From positions 5,316 through 67,892 of the forward strand of contig FR895390.1 of assembly GCA_000435595.1 (NCBI GenBank): a DNA stretch of 62,577 bases, written 5' to 3'. The position numbers were made by a program, and so were the translations under genes. Positions 36,076 to 45,452 of the stretch are shown here, piece by piece; positions within the stretch are counted from its first letter, which is position 1; each line of letters begins with the position of its first letter. Origin of the DNA: Firmicutes bacterium CAG:882. Lineage in GTDB: Bacteria > Bacillota > Clostridia > Lachnospirales > Lachnospiraceae. The notes beneath the pieces were generated by a model. The model ran no database searches and was not told where the DNA came from. It saw only the letters and a program-made list of their open reading frames with translations.

Positions 36076-36390
36076 CTAAACTATAATAACATCTCTATCC
36101 TGAATTTTTATATTCTTTCCAAAAAGCTGTACCTCTTCATAACCTATCCTATATATTCTAACACTATCCGATTCAGAATCTATTATTTTGGGCACTTCCT
36201 TCATTAGTTTCAAATACAGCCTATCCGATACAAACGCTTCAAATGCCGACCTCTGCACTCTGAATCCATACCCCTTCATCTTCTTAGCAAATCTATATCT
36301 GCGTTTATTATTCACTATATCATAAATTATCAAAATATACATCTTTTTAACCGGATGTATTTCCTGCATATTCCAAAAATAGTTTTCCAT
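36076..36390 (-). CDS. cas2: Cas2 spacer-acquisition protein
   Basis: Cas2 forms the integration complex with Cas1. The ferredoxin-like core is YILIIYDIVNNKRRYRFAKKMKGYGFRVQRSAFEA, with the conserved aspartate in YDI. The ATG at 36390 (MENYFWNMQ...) is chosen because AGGAGG is just upstream, though the spacing is tight. The resulting 104 residues include a short N-terminal extension as in other clostridial type III Cas2 proteins. An open frame continues upstream to 36447 but overlaps the end of cas1 without need. Lies 60 bases after cas1. Confidence 0.92.
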   Translation of the reverse strand: MENYFWNMQEIHPVKKMYILIIYDIVNNKRRYRFAKKMKGYGFRVQRSAFEAFVSDRLYLKLMKEVPKIIDSESDSVRIYRIGYEEVQLFGKNIKIQDRDVIIV

Positions 36391-36449
36391 AGACCTCCTA
36401 CATAGATTTATCCATAAAATCATAAATAAACAAAAAGTATCACACAAAA

Positions 36450-37454
36450 TTAACGTATAATAATGGGATTATATTCATCCGGATTTTCAGTCTCTATAGC
36501 CTTAACAAACTGATTCACCTGTAAATCCATTGCCCTGCGAAAACTCACACTGTAATCAACATATGACAAATAACTATTTTCAGTGCGAAATTTTGTCTCA
36601 AGCTTTTCAATATATTTTTTGAATGCATCTTTCTCTAAATACACTCCCGGATTTTCCAAATCCAAATAAAAGTCCTTGCTTCTCAGCTCATTCCCATTTA
36701 ACATACTTAGCGCCGTGGAATCAACCATAACAGCACGCCACTCTTCCATCAAGTCACTTGCCAGTGTAGGATGTTTTTCCCTATCCTTATGCATTATTCC
36801 AAAATATGGATTGAGTCCTTTTCCTTCAATTTTTCCATACAATTCATTTAAAATAATGGAATATCCAAGACTAATCATTGAGTTAAATGGGTCAGTAGGT
36901 GGGCGTCTTGTTCTTCCGGTAAAATAAAATACAGGATTAATCAACTCGCCAAGCTGTCTAAAATATAAATGTGCCGCAGTTCCTTCATATCCCATAAGCT
37001 GTTCAATTGTCTTAGAACTTAGAACTTTTTCATTCATATTCTGAATCTGTTTCACAATAGGATGCACATCAATATCCGTATCTCTTGAATATCTCCGCAG
37101 GATTACAATCTGATTTCTAATCTTTGCATTGATAATTTTCTTAGAAAATGCCAGCTTAAAAACTTCATTATATTCAATGTCTGCCTGTTTTCTCTGCCTC
37201 TGCACATTCACATGTGTTGTCGAAATCAGTCTGCCGTAATAAGCACCATATAATGAATAATACAGAATATTAATCCCTCTTTTCAAGCACTCAGTGACAC
37301 ACTGGGTTGTAAGCTGCACTTTTCCAAAAACCTCAATTACTTCGAGCATCTCTACTGGAACGCTCTGAATAACACTTCCTTTATATCTAACTTCAAAACG
37401 ATTCTCCTCAAAACCGATGCGTGAACCTTGCTCACAAACATAAAGATAGCTCAT
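36450..37454 (-). CDS. cas1: Cas1 integrase
   Basis: Cas1 integrates new spacers. The 334-residue protein has the expected metal-binding residues E157 (GYEGTAA), H222 (GIMHKDREKHP) and E237 (SDLMEEWRA), and an N-terminal beta domain. It is a stand-alone Cas1 without a reverse transcriptase or Cas6 fusion. It is preceded by GGGGG eight bases before the ATG, and by a 233-bp gap holding a solitary CRISPR-repeat-like sequence. Presence of intact cas1-cas2 means the system could acquire spacers itself. Confidence 0.96.
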   Translation of the reverse strand: MSYLYVCEQGSRIGFEENRFEVRYKGSVIQSVPVEMLEVIEVFGKVQLTTQCVTECLKRGINILYYSLYGAYYGRLISTTHVNVQRQRKQADIEYNEVFKLAFSKKIINAKIRNQIVILRRYSRDTDIDVHPIVKQIQNMNEKVLSSKTIEQLMGYEGTAAHLYFRQLGELINPVFYFTGRTRRPPTDPFNSMISLGYSIILNELYGKIEGKGLNPYFGIMHKDREKHPTLASDLMEEWRAVMVDSTALSMLNGNELRSKDFYLDLENPGVYLEKDAFKKYIEKLETKFRTENSYLSYVDYSVSFRRAMDLQVNQFVKAIETENPDEYNPIIIR

Positions 37455-37511
37455 TGAACCCCCTTATATTTTTCACAAATGATAGCTAATAGCTAAATTA
37501 CTGTATCCGTG

Positions 37512-37541
37512 GTTCTTTTCGTCCCCTTCCGGGGTCTCATC
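37512..37541 (-). CRISPR. Solitary type III-A CRISPR-repeat-like sequence
   Basis: Read on the minus strand it begins GATGAGACCCCGG, forms the stem CCCC-ggaa-GGGG, and ends ACGAAAAGAAC. It closely resembles the type III-A repeat of Staphylococcus epidermidis, which has CCCC-stem-GGGG then ACGAGAAC, the 5' tag of mature crRNAs. Only one copy is present; no second repeat or spacer row occurs in the window. It lies in the csm5-cas1 gap in the sense direction of the operon. Confidence 0.72.
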
Positions 37542-37687
37542 TTTATAAATCCTGCCCTCTACATCGCTGTAAAATCAAGACCTTGCAGTCGAGTTTGCGG
37601 CGGAAAATGCATACTCACCACTAATTCATTATACAGCAGGCTATTATGCACTGCAAAGCCTTATTTTTAGGGCATCGGGGCAAACTT

Positions 37688-38830
37688 TCATTTCATGTAT
37701 CCTATATGCTGTTTTCGTATACTGATACTGCCTACTCCCATGTCATATAGTTCACCTTTATATTTTGTACATTTACATACATGAGGTGCGATGTGTAGCT
37801 GCAAATTCTTATAATGCTTATGCTCTTTATATATTTTATCATTGAGCGTATTTTTAAATATATTGTCAGCAATCTTTACTGCATCAGATTCAAACAATGT
37901 ATATATAACTGTCTTTGAAAGGAAACCACATCCGCCTCCAATAAATACTGCATTATCATCATTGATTTCCCGATTAAAACGCCTGTAAAAATATTCATTA
38001 CATACTTTCTTAAAATATTGTAATGCCTCGAAAATATCATCGATATCATATGGACATACTGTTGTGTCAATTGTAATCTCGAAATTTATTTCCGTGCCAG
38101 GAATCAAAGTCTCACGAAGCAGAGGAAGTGCTTTCTGGTTTCCATCAATCATATAATCTATTTTCTGGCTCAGTGTCAACTGATTTACTTTGATAGGTTC
38201 ACTATCTCCAATGTGCAGACCGGACAGACAGTCATTTACTGCATTGCCCTTGTTTTTCTGGTCGTTATTTAAAATAAAAAGCACCTTCTGCTCAAGCATT
38301 TTTGTTTCCCTAGCCAAATACATATTTCTGCCAGCTCTTATACTTGATGCTGATTTTATTTCTTCCCTTACATCATTGTATTTATCAGGGCTTCTATGTA
38401 ATTCCCATGCAATAATAGCAGTTCGTAACATTCCTTTTATGCTGCTTCCTGGAACATAAGGCATTCCATAAGTATCCTTCACGAATGTCTCCAGTTCCTT
38501 AGGTCTGGCTTTAGGATTTAAAAAGGCTTCCCCTGCATCCATTTTGTACAATTTCCACTGCTCGTAATCCACTGACTTAAATTGATGTTCCTTAAGCCAC
38601 ATCGACAGCGTTGTGGTATTCTGTCTGCTATCCATCATAAAATCAGTAAATTCGCTGATGAGTCCTTTTTTCTGAATGGCTAGAAACATTATTTGCATAT
38701 CAGGTATAATTACCTCGTGGTTCCATGGCATATAGATATATTCCTTTGTCCCAAGTTTTACACCACTCCCTATGTAAATTGGAGACAAAGTCTTTATCTG
38801 CATTTTGTAATTTTTTAAATAATCCTTCAT
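37688..38830 (-). CDS. csm5: Csm5 RAMP protein
   Basis: Csm5 caps the 3' end of the crRNA in the Csm effector complex and helps its maturation. The 380-residue protein begins with the RAMP pattern MQIKTLSPIYIGSGVKLGTKEYIY and carries MPYVPGSSIKGMLRTAIIAWEL and, near the end, FIGGGCGFLSKTVIY. The ATG at 38830 has GGAGG five bases upstream; a GTG two codons earlier lies within that site. It is 37 bases from csm4 and is followed by the solitary repeat. Confidence 0.93.
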   Translation of the reverse strand: MKDYLKNYKMQIKTLSPIYIGSGVKLGTKEYIYMPWNHEVIIPDMQIMFLAIQKKGLISEFTDFMMDSRQNTTTLSMWLKEHQFKSVDYEQWKLYKMDAGEAFLNPKARPKELETFVKDTYGMPYVPGSSIKGMLRTAIIAWELHRSPDKYNDVREEIKSASSIRAGRNMYLARETKMLEQKVLFILNNDQKNKGNAVNDCLSGLHIGDSEPIKVNQLTLSQKIDYMIDGNQKALPLLRETLIPGTEINFEITIDTTVCPYDIDDIFEALQYFKKVCNEYFYRRFNREINDDNAVFIGGGCGFLSKTVIYTLFESDAVKIADNIFKNTLNDKIYKEHKHYKNLQLHIAPHVCKCTKYKGELYDMGVGSISIRKQHIGYMK

Positions 38831-38867
38831 GTTCACCTCCGCATATAATTAATCGGTGATTGATTTA

Positions 38868-39776
38868 CTAAAGACCAATAAACATAGGCTTCGCATACCT
38901 GTAAACCTTGTGGTTTCCACCATCGGAGACGTCCACAATATCGCCTTCAAATCTATTTTCAAAACATGAACCAGCTGTAAACACATACAGATCCTTTTTC
39001 TTACGCAGTTCATCAGCATATTGTTCTGAAAATACAAATCCCGAACGTCTTTCAAGCAGATATGATGCCCCCAAAAGTGCATTTTCAAGCTCATCGTCTC
39101 TTGGAAGTGCTGTTGACAGAAGCATATTTTTTTCGGATTTTTTTTGCAGCATTTCTATCAGCTTATCTGTTTTAGAAGCGGATGTAATTTCAAACTTTCC
39201 AAGACCGGATGCTTTTTTTCCGCCGATTCCAACATAAGACAATGCCTCCAATAAATCGTCAGCAAGCACTTTTTCTTTCTCGTCTTTATATGCAACAATG
39301 ATATATAATCCACATCCATTATTGTAATAATATGTTCCAACTCTATACGGCTGTGTCTCCTCACCTGTTCTTACACCTGCCATAGACTGTTGTACATATT
39401 GTCCGTAAATTTTCATAGGATTGTCTTCTACATTCATAGTTCCGGCAAGAAAATCCCCAATAGACTCGACAGGAATAAACTTCAGTCTCTTATATGCCTT
39501 TTTCTGTTCAGATTTTCCCCTATCTGATGGCTCAATATACACCATAGGCTTAGGCAGCATATATTGACTATCTTTATATGGAAATGCATCAGAAAACAAT
39601 AGATTTCCCGAGCAGGCAGCATCAAGCAACTGATTTTCTTTTCCCTGCTTCAATGCCTCAATATACAGTGCTGAAAACAACTGATCCGCTTTAAATGTAT
39701 ATTCAGACTCACTTAGCACTCCTGTGCCAAAGTGAACACCTGTATTGAATTTCAACTTGTATATAGAATACTTCAT
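38868..39776 (-). CDS. csm4: Csm4 RAMP protein
   Basis: Csm4 holds the 5' tag of the crRNA and contacts Cas10. The 302-residue protein begins MKYSIYKLKFNTGVHFGTG and has the glycine-rich loop GIGGKKASGLGKFEI near the middle. The ATG at 39776 is preferred over one four codons upstream because GGAG lies six bases before it. Same strand and tight spacing within the csm operon. Confidence 0.93.
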   Translation of the reverse strand: MKYSIYKLKFNTGVHFGTGVLSESEYTFKADQLFSALYIEALKQGKENQLLDAACSGNLLFSDAFPYKDSQYMLPKPMVYIEPSDRGKSEQKKAYKRLKFIPVESIGDFLAGTMNVEDNPMKIYGQYVQQSMAGVRTGEETQPYRVGTYYYNNGCGLYIIVAYKDEKEKVLADDLLEALSYVGIGGKKASGLGKFEITSASKTDKLIEMLQKKSEKNMLLSTALPRDDELENALLGASYLLERRSGFVFSEQYADELRKKKDLYVFTAGSCFENRFEGDIVDVSDGGNHKVYRYAKPMFIGL

Positions 39777-39848
39777 GTATTTCTCCATTTCAAAATCATT
39801 TTAAGTCCATTTTTTCCGAATATAACTATATTCTGCAAAGTACTATAA

Positions 39849-40523
39849 CTAATCTTCCATAATATTCTGACACTCAGCAATTATATTCTCATCCAGTTCA
39901 CCCATAACACATTCAACATTAAAACCTTCGAATTTTACCCTGCCGTAACCTCTTGAACCACTTCCGCCAAGGTAATCATACTCTAACATTGTAAAACCGT
40001 CCTTTAATATTTTAAAATCCTGTATAATTGCATCTTTTTCAGCATTTCCGGACTTATCAGATACCTCATAAATAATCTGCACCGGAAACTTGGCTCCTCT
40101 TATAACTCTCTCTATCTGGCGTGGATTAGCAACAGCGGAAGTTCTTGAAATAGTATTTTCAAATTTAACTTCTGTCGCACCTGTAAGACCATATCTCTTG
40201 AGTTCCTCCATATTCGAAAGAAACATATCAGAAAAAAGTACCCGGCTCACTTTAACCGCATTTTTCTTTGCACTGCCAAACAAGGAAGTCAGACATTCAC
40301 TATCATTATCAGGTTTTTCAGCAAATGCTTCATTATATTTCTTTGCCAAAAGACTTCTCATCTTACCTTTAAGACTGCTTCCCGGAATCATCGGCAAATT
40401 GGTTCTTGTATCTAATATCACAGGTGAATCAACTGCTCCTATCGCTGAAAATGCGCTTGAGCTACCTATATGTAAACCTGTTACCACCTCTAAAACTGCA
40501 CTGATTTCTATTTTTGCAAACAT
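39849..40523 (-). CDS. csm3: Csm3 backbone RNase
   Basis: Csm3 forms the helical backbone of the effector and cuts target RNA every six bases. The 224-residue protein has the RAMP start LEVVTGLHIGSSSAFSAIGAVDSPV with catalytic D32 in place, MIPGSSLKGKMRSLL, and a glycine-rich GGSGSRGYGRVKFEGF. Target RNA cleavage should therefore be intact. It sits between csm2 and csm4. Confidence 0.95.
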   Translation of the reverse strand: MFAKIEISAVLEVVTGLHIGSSSAFSAIGAVDSPVILDTRTNLPMIPGSSLKGKMRSLLAKKYNEAFAEKPDNDSECLTSLFGSAKKNAVKVSRVLFSDMFLSNMEELKRYGLTGATEVKFENTISRTSAVANPRQIERVIRGAKFPVQIIYEVSDKSGNAEKDAIIQDFKILKDGFTMLEYDYLGGSGSRGYGRVKFEGFNVECVMGELDENIIAECQNIMED

Positions 40524-40534
40524 AATTTATCCTC

Positions 40535-40933
40535 CTATTTATCAGACTTACCATAATATTTTCTATATGCAACAAGAGCCTCTATATAATGACTAAACAA
40601 TATATAATTTTGTCTGCTATCCTTTATTTCATCTATACATTCAAGAATCTGAGCTTGTTTTACTAACTTTTTTACATTCTCATTTCTTTCTCTACCAGAT
40701 TCATAGACAAATCTTATTTTCAAATAATTTATTTTAGATATTATTTCTTTAGTAAGTTTATCACTTAAAAGATTAATTACATCATTATAAATATCTGCTG
40801 TCATAGCAAGCAAATTTCTAATCTGGGATGTTGTAACTAAATCAATCTGTTCTCCCCTTGTGTTAGTTCTCTTGCATAATTCTAAAATAACCTTCTCCGC
40901 CACTTCAACATAATTTTCTTCCGTCAGTCTCAT
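40535..40933 (-). CDS. csm2: Csm2 small subunit
   Basis: Csm2 is the helical small subunit that lines the target RNA channel. The 132-residue alpha-helical protein matches by size, position and the C-terminal segment QILECIDEIKDSRQNYILFSHYIEALVAYRKYYG. Its ATG overlaps the stop of cas10 (ATGA), a sign of coupled translation. Confidence 0.9.
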   Translation of the reverse strand: MRLTEENYVEVAEKVILELCKRTNTRGEQIDLVTTSQIRNLLAMTADIYNDVINLLSDKLTKEIISKINYLKIRFVYESGRERNENVKKLVKQAQILECIDEIKDSRQNYILFSHYIEALVAYRKYYGKSDK

Positions 40934-43266
40934 TTTTCATTCTCCTCTCCATCTTTGCGATTTAAATATACATAAAGGTATATTGCTGTTATAAGCTGCC
41001 TCTTATCCTTCGGATTTTTACTCCACTCATACATTCTTTTGGCAAACCGCCTGTATGCTTCCTTAGTCTCCCTGTCACTGTCATAAGATGGTTCCATTCT
41101 GGACAACAGATAAACATATCTTGCTGTATTTATAGGCTTATCATCTCTTAGCAACTCTGTGAGATGATAGAGAAATGACATTCCAAGCTCCTGCTGGCTA
41201 TGCAGATAATCATCTATAACAACCAGCTTTTCATCAACGACATTCTTTTCAAAATCATTCCATTTATAACTATGGTATCTTTCATCAAACAGTGCTATTG
41301 CATTCTTTCCCGGAATGCCCTTCGCGGCATCCTCAAGTACCGCCGTTTCTTTCGCCATCGCTCCAATCGGATATGTCGGACTATAAACGCTAATTCCCGC
41401 GGACATTGTGAGTTTTCCTTGTGTGAATTTTTCAAGTGCCTGTCTCAGGTCAAGTGCAGCCGCAATAACATCATTCCATGCCCCTGCAAAGAAAACATCA
41501 TCGCCGCCTGAATACACGATAACAATATTTCGCTCTCCACCAGCACCTAAAACATTCTTTCTTCCTTGTGACAGAATTTTATTTATGTAAAATTTAAAAA
41601 ATAAAGATAACTGTCTTGAAAGGGTAGCTGTACGCGAAAGTGTAGTGTACTTACAATCTCCTCCATCGCGGTTAAATCCATTGACAAATGTGTTTCCAAG
41701 ATTGTCCACATCAGCCCTCAATATTCCTATACGCTTTACTCCCTCCGATGCATCGGACAATTTTTCAAATGTATCCCTGTCCTTTGCTTTATAATCTCCT
41801 ACCCATATTTTTGTTGTGACATGCTTTCCGGTGTATATATTATTCTTTGTGTAGCACCGGATATAATTGTCACTCTTCATTCTCACAAGCAGACTGTCCT
41901 TATCATCGGCTACGAGATATCGTCCTCCCGGAAGTGGCAGAGCATCCTTTTGGCTACAGCATATAACTGTAAAATAGTCATACTTTAAGATATTTGCCGC
42001 CATCTTTTCCAGTGCATTGCATACAGAACATTTATCATCCTTTAAAATTGCTATCCGCCTGCACACCTTACATTCACGCTCACCTTCATGTTTCTGACTG
42101 TTCAGAGCCATAATCTGTGCAGCACTATATCTGTGTGCCTTTTTAGTTGAAATCATCCTGGATATTTTTTTATACAAATCAGAATAACTTCCATCAGGCA
42201 CATTTCTAAACGCATTGGCATTTGCCACAGCATACCCTGTACCTATATATAATGCTGTACCAAATTGAGCCATGAGCCACTCATTGACTTCATTCTCATA
42301 TGCATTCAGGATATTTATAACGTTCTTTGTATTAGGCAGAAGAATATAGCAATGTCCTCCTCCAGAATATATGAGGTTGGCTCTTGAAAGTGATAGCTTT
42401 TCAAGAAGCTCATCGATTATATGTTCCATCATAATTTCGAGATAAAAGCTTCTCGCTCTCAGCCCCTTCAGTGCACCTTTTTCTCCTACTGTATAAATAA
42501 AACTCTGAATACCTGAAATATCAATTGAGTACAGCAGAAACATATCCGTATCATAATTTTTTTCTGCATTCGTCAATAAAAATGTTCTATAATTCTCTTC
42601 ACCTTCTGCTTCAAGATAATGTTCCACACAGGACGCAACAGCAGCGGTCATTTTCACATGGTCATACAACGAGATATCAGCCAGCTCTCTTTTGGATGTA
42701 GATGAAGGAATATATGTAAGATTAGCTTCCAGAACCGACAAAAGTGAATTGATATACTCCTCATTTATCTCAATTCCCTTCAGGTTATCAGTTATGTTAT
42801 AAAGCACTTTGCTATAAAATGCTTCATCCATTTCAAGCTCATCCTCAGTCGGATAATTGATATCTGAATCAGGATCAAGTACACGCATCGCATAATGCTG
42901 TCTACCACTATTTCCATTCAAAATATTGAAAACGCTGTCCAACGGTACTTTTTTATCAAAACCATCTTCACCTTCAGAAGCCTGTCTTCTATCCGAAAAT
43001 GCGGCGATATTATCAGCAAAATATGTAACATATGCAATTGAATTATCCGAAATTGACGCATTTCTAAGATATTTTCCGTGATGATACCTCACACAGTTAA
43101 GAACTTCATCGGGTATTTTCCTATCTCCATTATTGTATTGAAGTCCCTTTAAATATTCATAACCGCCTATGCTGTGGTCTCGCCCATCTCCGCTTCTAAA
43201 TGTTACTTTTCCTATATCATGAAGCAAACTTCCAACGATAAGCTCTATCTGCCTGTCTGTTATCAT
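40930..43266 (-). CDS. cas10: Cas10/Csm1 signature subunit
   Basis: Cas10 is the large subunit of type III-A, with an HD DNase and a Palm domain that makes cyclic oligoadenylates on target RNA binding. The 778-residue protein has HD at 16-17 (LLHDIGK), YHHGKY near 61-66, the first Palm with SGGGH (301-305), a zinc ribbon (Cys 399, 402, 413, 416), and the second Palm with the cyclase motif GGDD at 587-590. All key residues are present, so both activities look intact. The ATG at 43266 is favoured: it overlaps the cas6 stop (ATGA) and has AGGAG six bases upstream, whereas the longer frame runs into cas6. Confidence 0.96.
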   Translation of the reverse strand: MITDRQIELIVGSLLHDIGKVTFRSGDGRDHSIGGYEYLKGLQYNNGDRKIPDEVLNCVRYHHGKYLRNASISDNSIAYVTYFADNIAAFSDRRQASEGEDGFDKKVPLDSVFNILNGNSGRQHYAMRVLDPDSDINYPTEDELEMDEAFYSKVLYNITDNLKGIEINEEYINSLLSVLEANLTYIPSSTSKRELADISLYDHVKMTAAVASCVEHYLEAEGEENYRTFLLTNAEKNYDTDMFLLYSIDISGIQSFIYTVGEKGALKGLRARSFYLEIMMEHIIDELLEKLSLSRANLIYSGGGHCYILLPNTKNVINILNAYENEVNEWLMAQFGTALYIGTGYAVANANAFRNVPDGSYSDLYKKISRMISTKKAHRYSAAQIMALNSQKHEGERECKVCRRIAILKDDKCSVCNALEKMAANILKYDYFTVICCSQKDALPLPGGRYLVADDKDSLLVRMKSDNYIRCYTKNNIYTGKHVTTKIWVGDYKAKDRDTFEKLSDASEGVKRIGILRADVDNLGNTFVNGFNRDGGDCKYTTLSRTATLSRQLSLFFKFYINKILSQGRKNVLGAGGERNIVIVYSGGDDVFFAGAWNDVIAAALDLRQALEKFTQGKLTMSAGISVYSPTYPIGAMAKETAVLEDAAKGIPGKNAIALFDERYHSYKWNDFEKNVVDEKLVVIDDYLHSQQELGMSFLYHLTELLRDDKPINTARYVYLLSRMEPSYDSDRETKEAYRRFAKRMYEWSKNPKDKRQLITAIYLYVYLNRKDGEENEK

Positions 43267-44012
43267 CGCTTTCTCCTTTCGCCTTCTAGTATTTTTACAC
43301 ATCCCATTCCAAGGGAAGTCTTAATCCCTACTCCTGAATATGTTCCAAATCTAAACAGCATATTGGCAAACTCTGCCATAGTAAATGTGCCGTTCATCTT
43401 AATTGTAATCTTGCCGATAAATGACGGAATTTTCACACCTTCCAGAGCAAAACTTACACTTTTCAAATCGTAGCCTACAATCTGGGCATTATCACACAAC
43501 TGCTCCAACGTGTCTTCATCTATCATCCCTTCATCTCTCACTGCAGCATCATACTTATTCATAAGGCTCTGGAAAATACACCGGATATCCGGATAGAAAA
43601 CATACCGACCATCCTTTTTAAACGCAGTCGGCGATAAAAACTGAAGGTGAATATATCTGCTGTTTTCACCTGCATAGAAGCTGTCCATCAATGATTTATA
43701 TGTCAGCTCAGAATAATTTTTTTCAATGATATCTATTGTCATATTTCTATTCTTAATGAAAATACTGTCAAGCTTCATAAGTGCATCCTGTATAACCTTC
43801 TGCACTGCCTCCTTGTTAAGAGCACACACCACCCAGTACCAGGCACCGTTTTTTAATTCAAGGTGCTGTGTAAATGGATGAAGCTGTGAAATATGAAGAT
43901 ATTCTGCATAATCGCCTGATAACAATTCCATAAGAGCACCGTGAAAAAGAGATGACATCTGATAAACTATTTCCTCTGTACTTTTTAACTTTAACTCCAG
44001 CCTTGCTAACAT
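43263..44012 (-). CDS. cas6: Cas6 pre-crRNA endonuclease
   Basis: Cas6 cuts within CRISPR repeats to give crRNAs with an 8-nt 5' tag. The 249-residue protein has two ferredoxin-like halves and the C-terminal glycine-rich loop FGTYSGVGIKTSLGMGCVKI. A histidine in the N-terminal part (ISQLHPFTQH) is a candidate catalytic residue. It is the first gene of the operon, with AGGGG before the ATG and a strong promoter about 55 bp upstream, and it overlaps cas10. Confidence 0.93.
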   Translation of the reverse strand: MLARLELKLKSTEEIVYQMSSLFHGALMELLSGDYAEYLHISQLHPFTQHLELKNGAWYWVVCALNKEAVQKVIQDALMKLDSIFIKNRNMTIDIIEKNYSELTYKSLMDSFYAGENSRYIHLQFLSPTAFKKDGRYVFYPDIRCIFQSLMNKYDAAVRDEGMIDEDTLEQLCDNAQIVGYDLKSVSFALEGVKIPSFIGKITIKMNGTFTMAEFANMLFRFGTYSGVGIKTSLGMGCVKILEGERRKR

Positions 44013-44067
44013 TCTGTTATTTCCCCTGTATATAAATTTTATCTGTTATTTTTGCTTAACTATGTTT

Positions 44068-44120
44068 ATTATAATCATATTTTCTTACAAATACAAGTTA
44101 TTAGCTCAATGTTATGCTAA
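44068..44120 (-). promoter_or_regulatory. Promoter of the cas6-csm-cas1-cas2-csm6 operon
   Basis: On the minus strand, -35 TTGTAT (44091-44096) and -10 TATAAT (44068-44073) are separated by 17 bp. Just upstream of the -35 is an inverted repeat TTAGC-N10-GCTAA (44101-44120) that could bind a regulator. The rest of the 44013-44318 gap holds the cysK terminator and nothing else I can support. Confidence 0.8.
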
Positions 44121-44210
44121 ACTATTAGTTTATTTACAAGCTTATTGACTTTTATCCTCATGCTAACACATGTCATTTACATACATTCACTATATGTCTG
44201 TTTTACCATA

Positions 44211-44261
44211 CAAAAACTACCGCCCGGACAGATTTCATACCTTATCTGTCCGAGCGGCAGT
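44211..44261 (-). terminator. Intrinsic terminator of cysK
   Basis: An 18-bp stem with one or two mismatches (ACTACCGCCCGGACAGAT at 44216-44233 and its partner at 44244-44261) with a 10-base loop. On the minus strand it runs into TTTTG. It ends cysK about 60 bp after its stop. Confidence 0.9.
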
Positions 44262-44318
44262 CTTATTTTGTAACTGTTCAGAGCCACATTTATTGTCGAC
44301 TCCGAACAATCATATTTC

Positions 44319-45251
44319 TTATTCAGTGAAAAGCGGTGTTGAATAGTATCTGTCTCCGCTGTCCGGAAGAAGTGTCACAATGGTCTTTCCCTCGTTCTCA
44401 GGGCGCTTTGCAAGCTGAATTGCAGCGTAGAGAGCCGCACCTGATGAAATTCCGACAAGAACGCCCTCCTTCTTAGCAAGAAGCTTGGATGTAGCGAAAG
44501 CATCTTCATTCTCCACTGTTAAAATCTCATCATACACCTTCGTATTAAGCACATCCGGAACGAAGCCGGCACCGATACCCTGAATCTTATGTGCGCCCGC
44601 TCTGCCCTCGGAAAGGACAGGTGATGATGCAGGTTCCATCGCAACCACCTTGACATTAGGATTCTTAGACTTTAAGTACTCACCTACACCTGTGAGAGTT
44701 CCGCCCGTACCTACACCTGCAACGAACACATCAACATTTCCGTCTGTGTCCTCCCAGATCTCAGGGCCTGTTGTCTCTCTGTGTGCCTTTGGATTGGCCG
44801 GGTTGACGAACTGTCCCGGAATAAAGCTGTTCGGTGTCTCTGCTGCAAGCTCCTCAGCCTTGGCAATCGCACCCTTCATTCCCTTAGCACCCTCTGTGAG
44901 AACAATCTCTGCACCATACGCCTTAAGGATATTGCGGCGCTCTACGCTCATGGTCTCAGGCATTGTGAGTATAATTCTGTAGCCCTTAGCTGCCGCGATG
45001 GATGCAAGACCGATTCCGGTATTGCCGGATGTAGGCTCGATGATGACGGAGCCTTCCTTTAAAAGTCCCTTTGCCTCAGCATCCTCTATCATGGACTTTG
45101 CTACACGATCCTTAACGCTTCCTGCCGGATTAAAGTGCTCAAGCTTTACAAGCACCTTCGCCTTTAAGCCAAGCTCCTTCTCAACATTGACAACCTCTAC
45201 CAAAGGTGTCTTCCCGATAAGCTCAACCGCTCCCTTGTAAATATTAGACAT
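44319..45251 (-). CDS. cysK: Cysteine synthase A (O-acetylserine sulfhydrylase)
   Basis: CysK makes cysteine from O-acetylserine and sulfide. The 310-residue PLP enzyme has the PLP lysine K47 in NPAGSVKDR, PTSGNTGIGLA, the GTGGTLTGVG phosphate-binding loop and SSGAA near the end. The ATG at 45251 is used because AAGGAG precedes it and family homology starts there; an in-frame upstream start at 45308 falls in the structured leader. It has its own promoter with a dyad and a leader of about 230 bases. Confidence 0.97.
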   Translation of the reverse strand: MSNIYKGAVELIGKTPLVEVVNVEKELGLKAKVLVKLEHFNPAGSVKDRVAKSMIEDAEAKGLLKEGSVIIEPTSGNTGIGLASIAAAKGYRIILTMPETMSVERRNILKAYGAEIVLTEGAKGMKGAIAKAEELAAETPNSFIPGQFVNPANPKAHRETTGPEIWEDTDGNVDVFVAGVGTGGTLTGVGEYLKSKNPNVKVVAMEPASSPVLSEGRAGAHKIQGIGAGFVPDVLNTKVYDEILTVENEDAFATSKLLAKKEGVLVGISSGAALYAAIQLAKRPENEGKTIVTLLPDSGDRYYSTPLFTE

Positions 45252-45329
45252 ACATAATCTCCTTCCTATCTGTGCAATTGCTGCAATTCGTAAAGAGGAC
45301 ATTCGCAATCCGCTTTCGCTACTTGCTCA

Positions 45330-45452
45330 TGAACGCAGTCGCTTTGCGAACTGTCAGTGGGAGCTTTTAACTCCCACTGACAATAAGCATCCCCCTTACC
45401 CACGCTTAGTGCTCTACACACTTGATGCGGGGGATTGCTTATTCTGCGTTCA
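45330..45452 (-). ncRNA. Structured four-way-junction leader of cysK (candidate regulatory RNA)
   Basis: In the minus-strand leader four helices abut almost without gaps. P1: CTGCGTTCA complement (45444-45452) with 45330-45338, 9 bp. P2: 45429-45443 with 45382-45395, long stem with GGGGG/CCCCC and AATAAGCA/TGCTTATT. P3: GTCAGTGGGAG/CTCCCACTGAC (45353-45363, 45371-45381), 11 perfect bp. P4: TCGC-TTT-GCGA (45339-45349). No T-box, SAM or other riboswitch signature was recognised and no terminator follows. It could instead act as a DNA cruciform. Confidence 0.65.

Noticed and set aside
37455..37687. A CRISPR array between csm5 and cas1
   Set aside because: Only one repeat-like copy was found on either strand, with no spacer row; reported as a solitary repeat instead.
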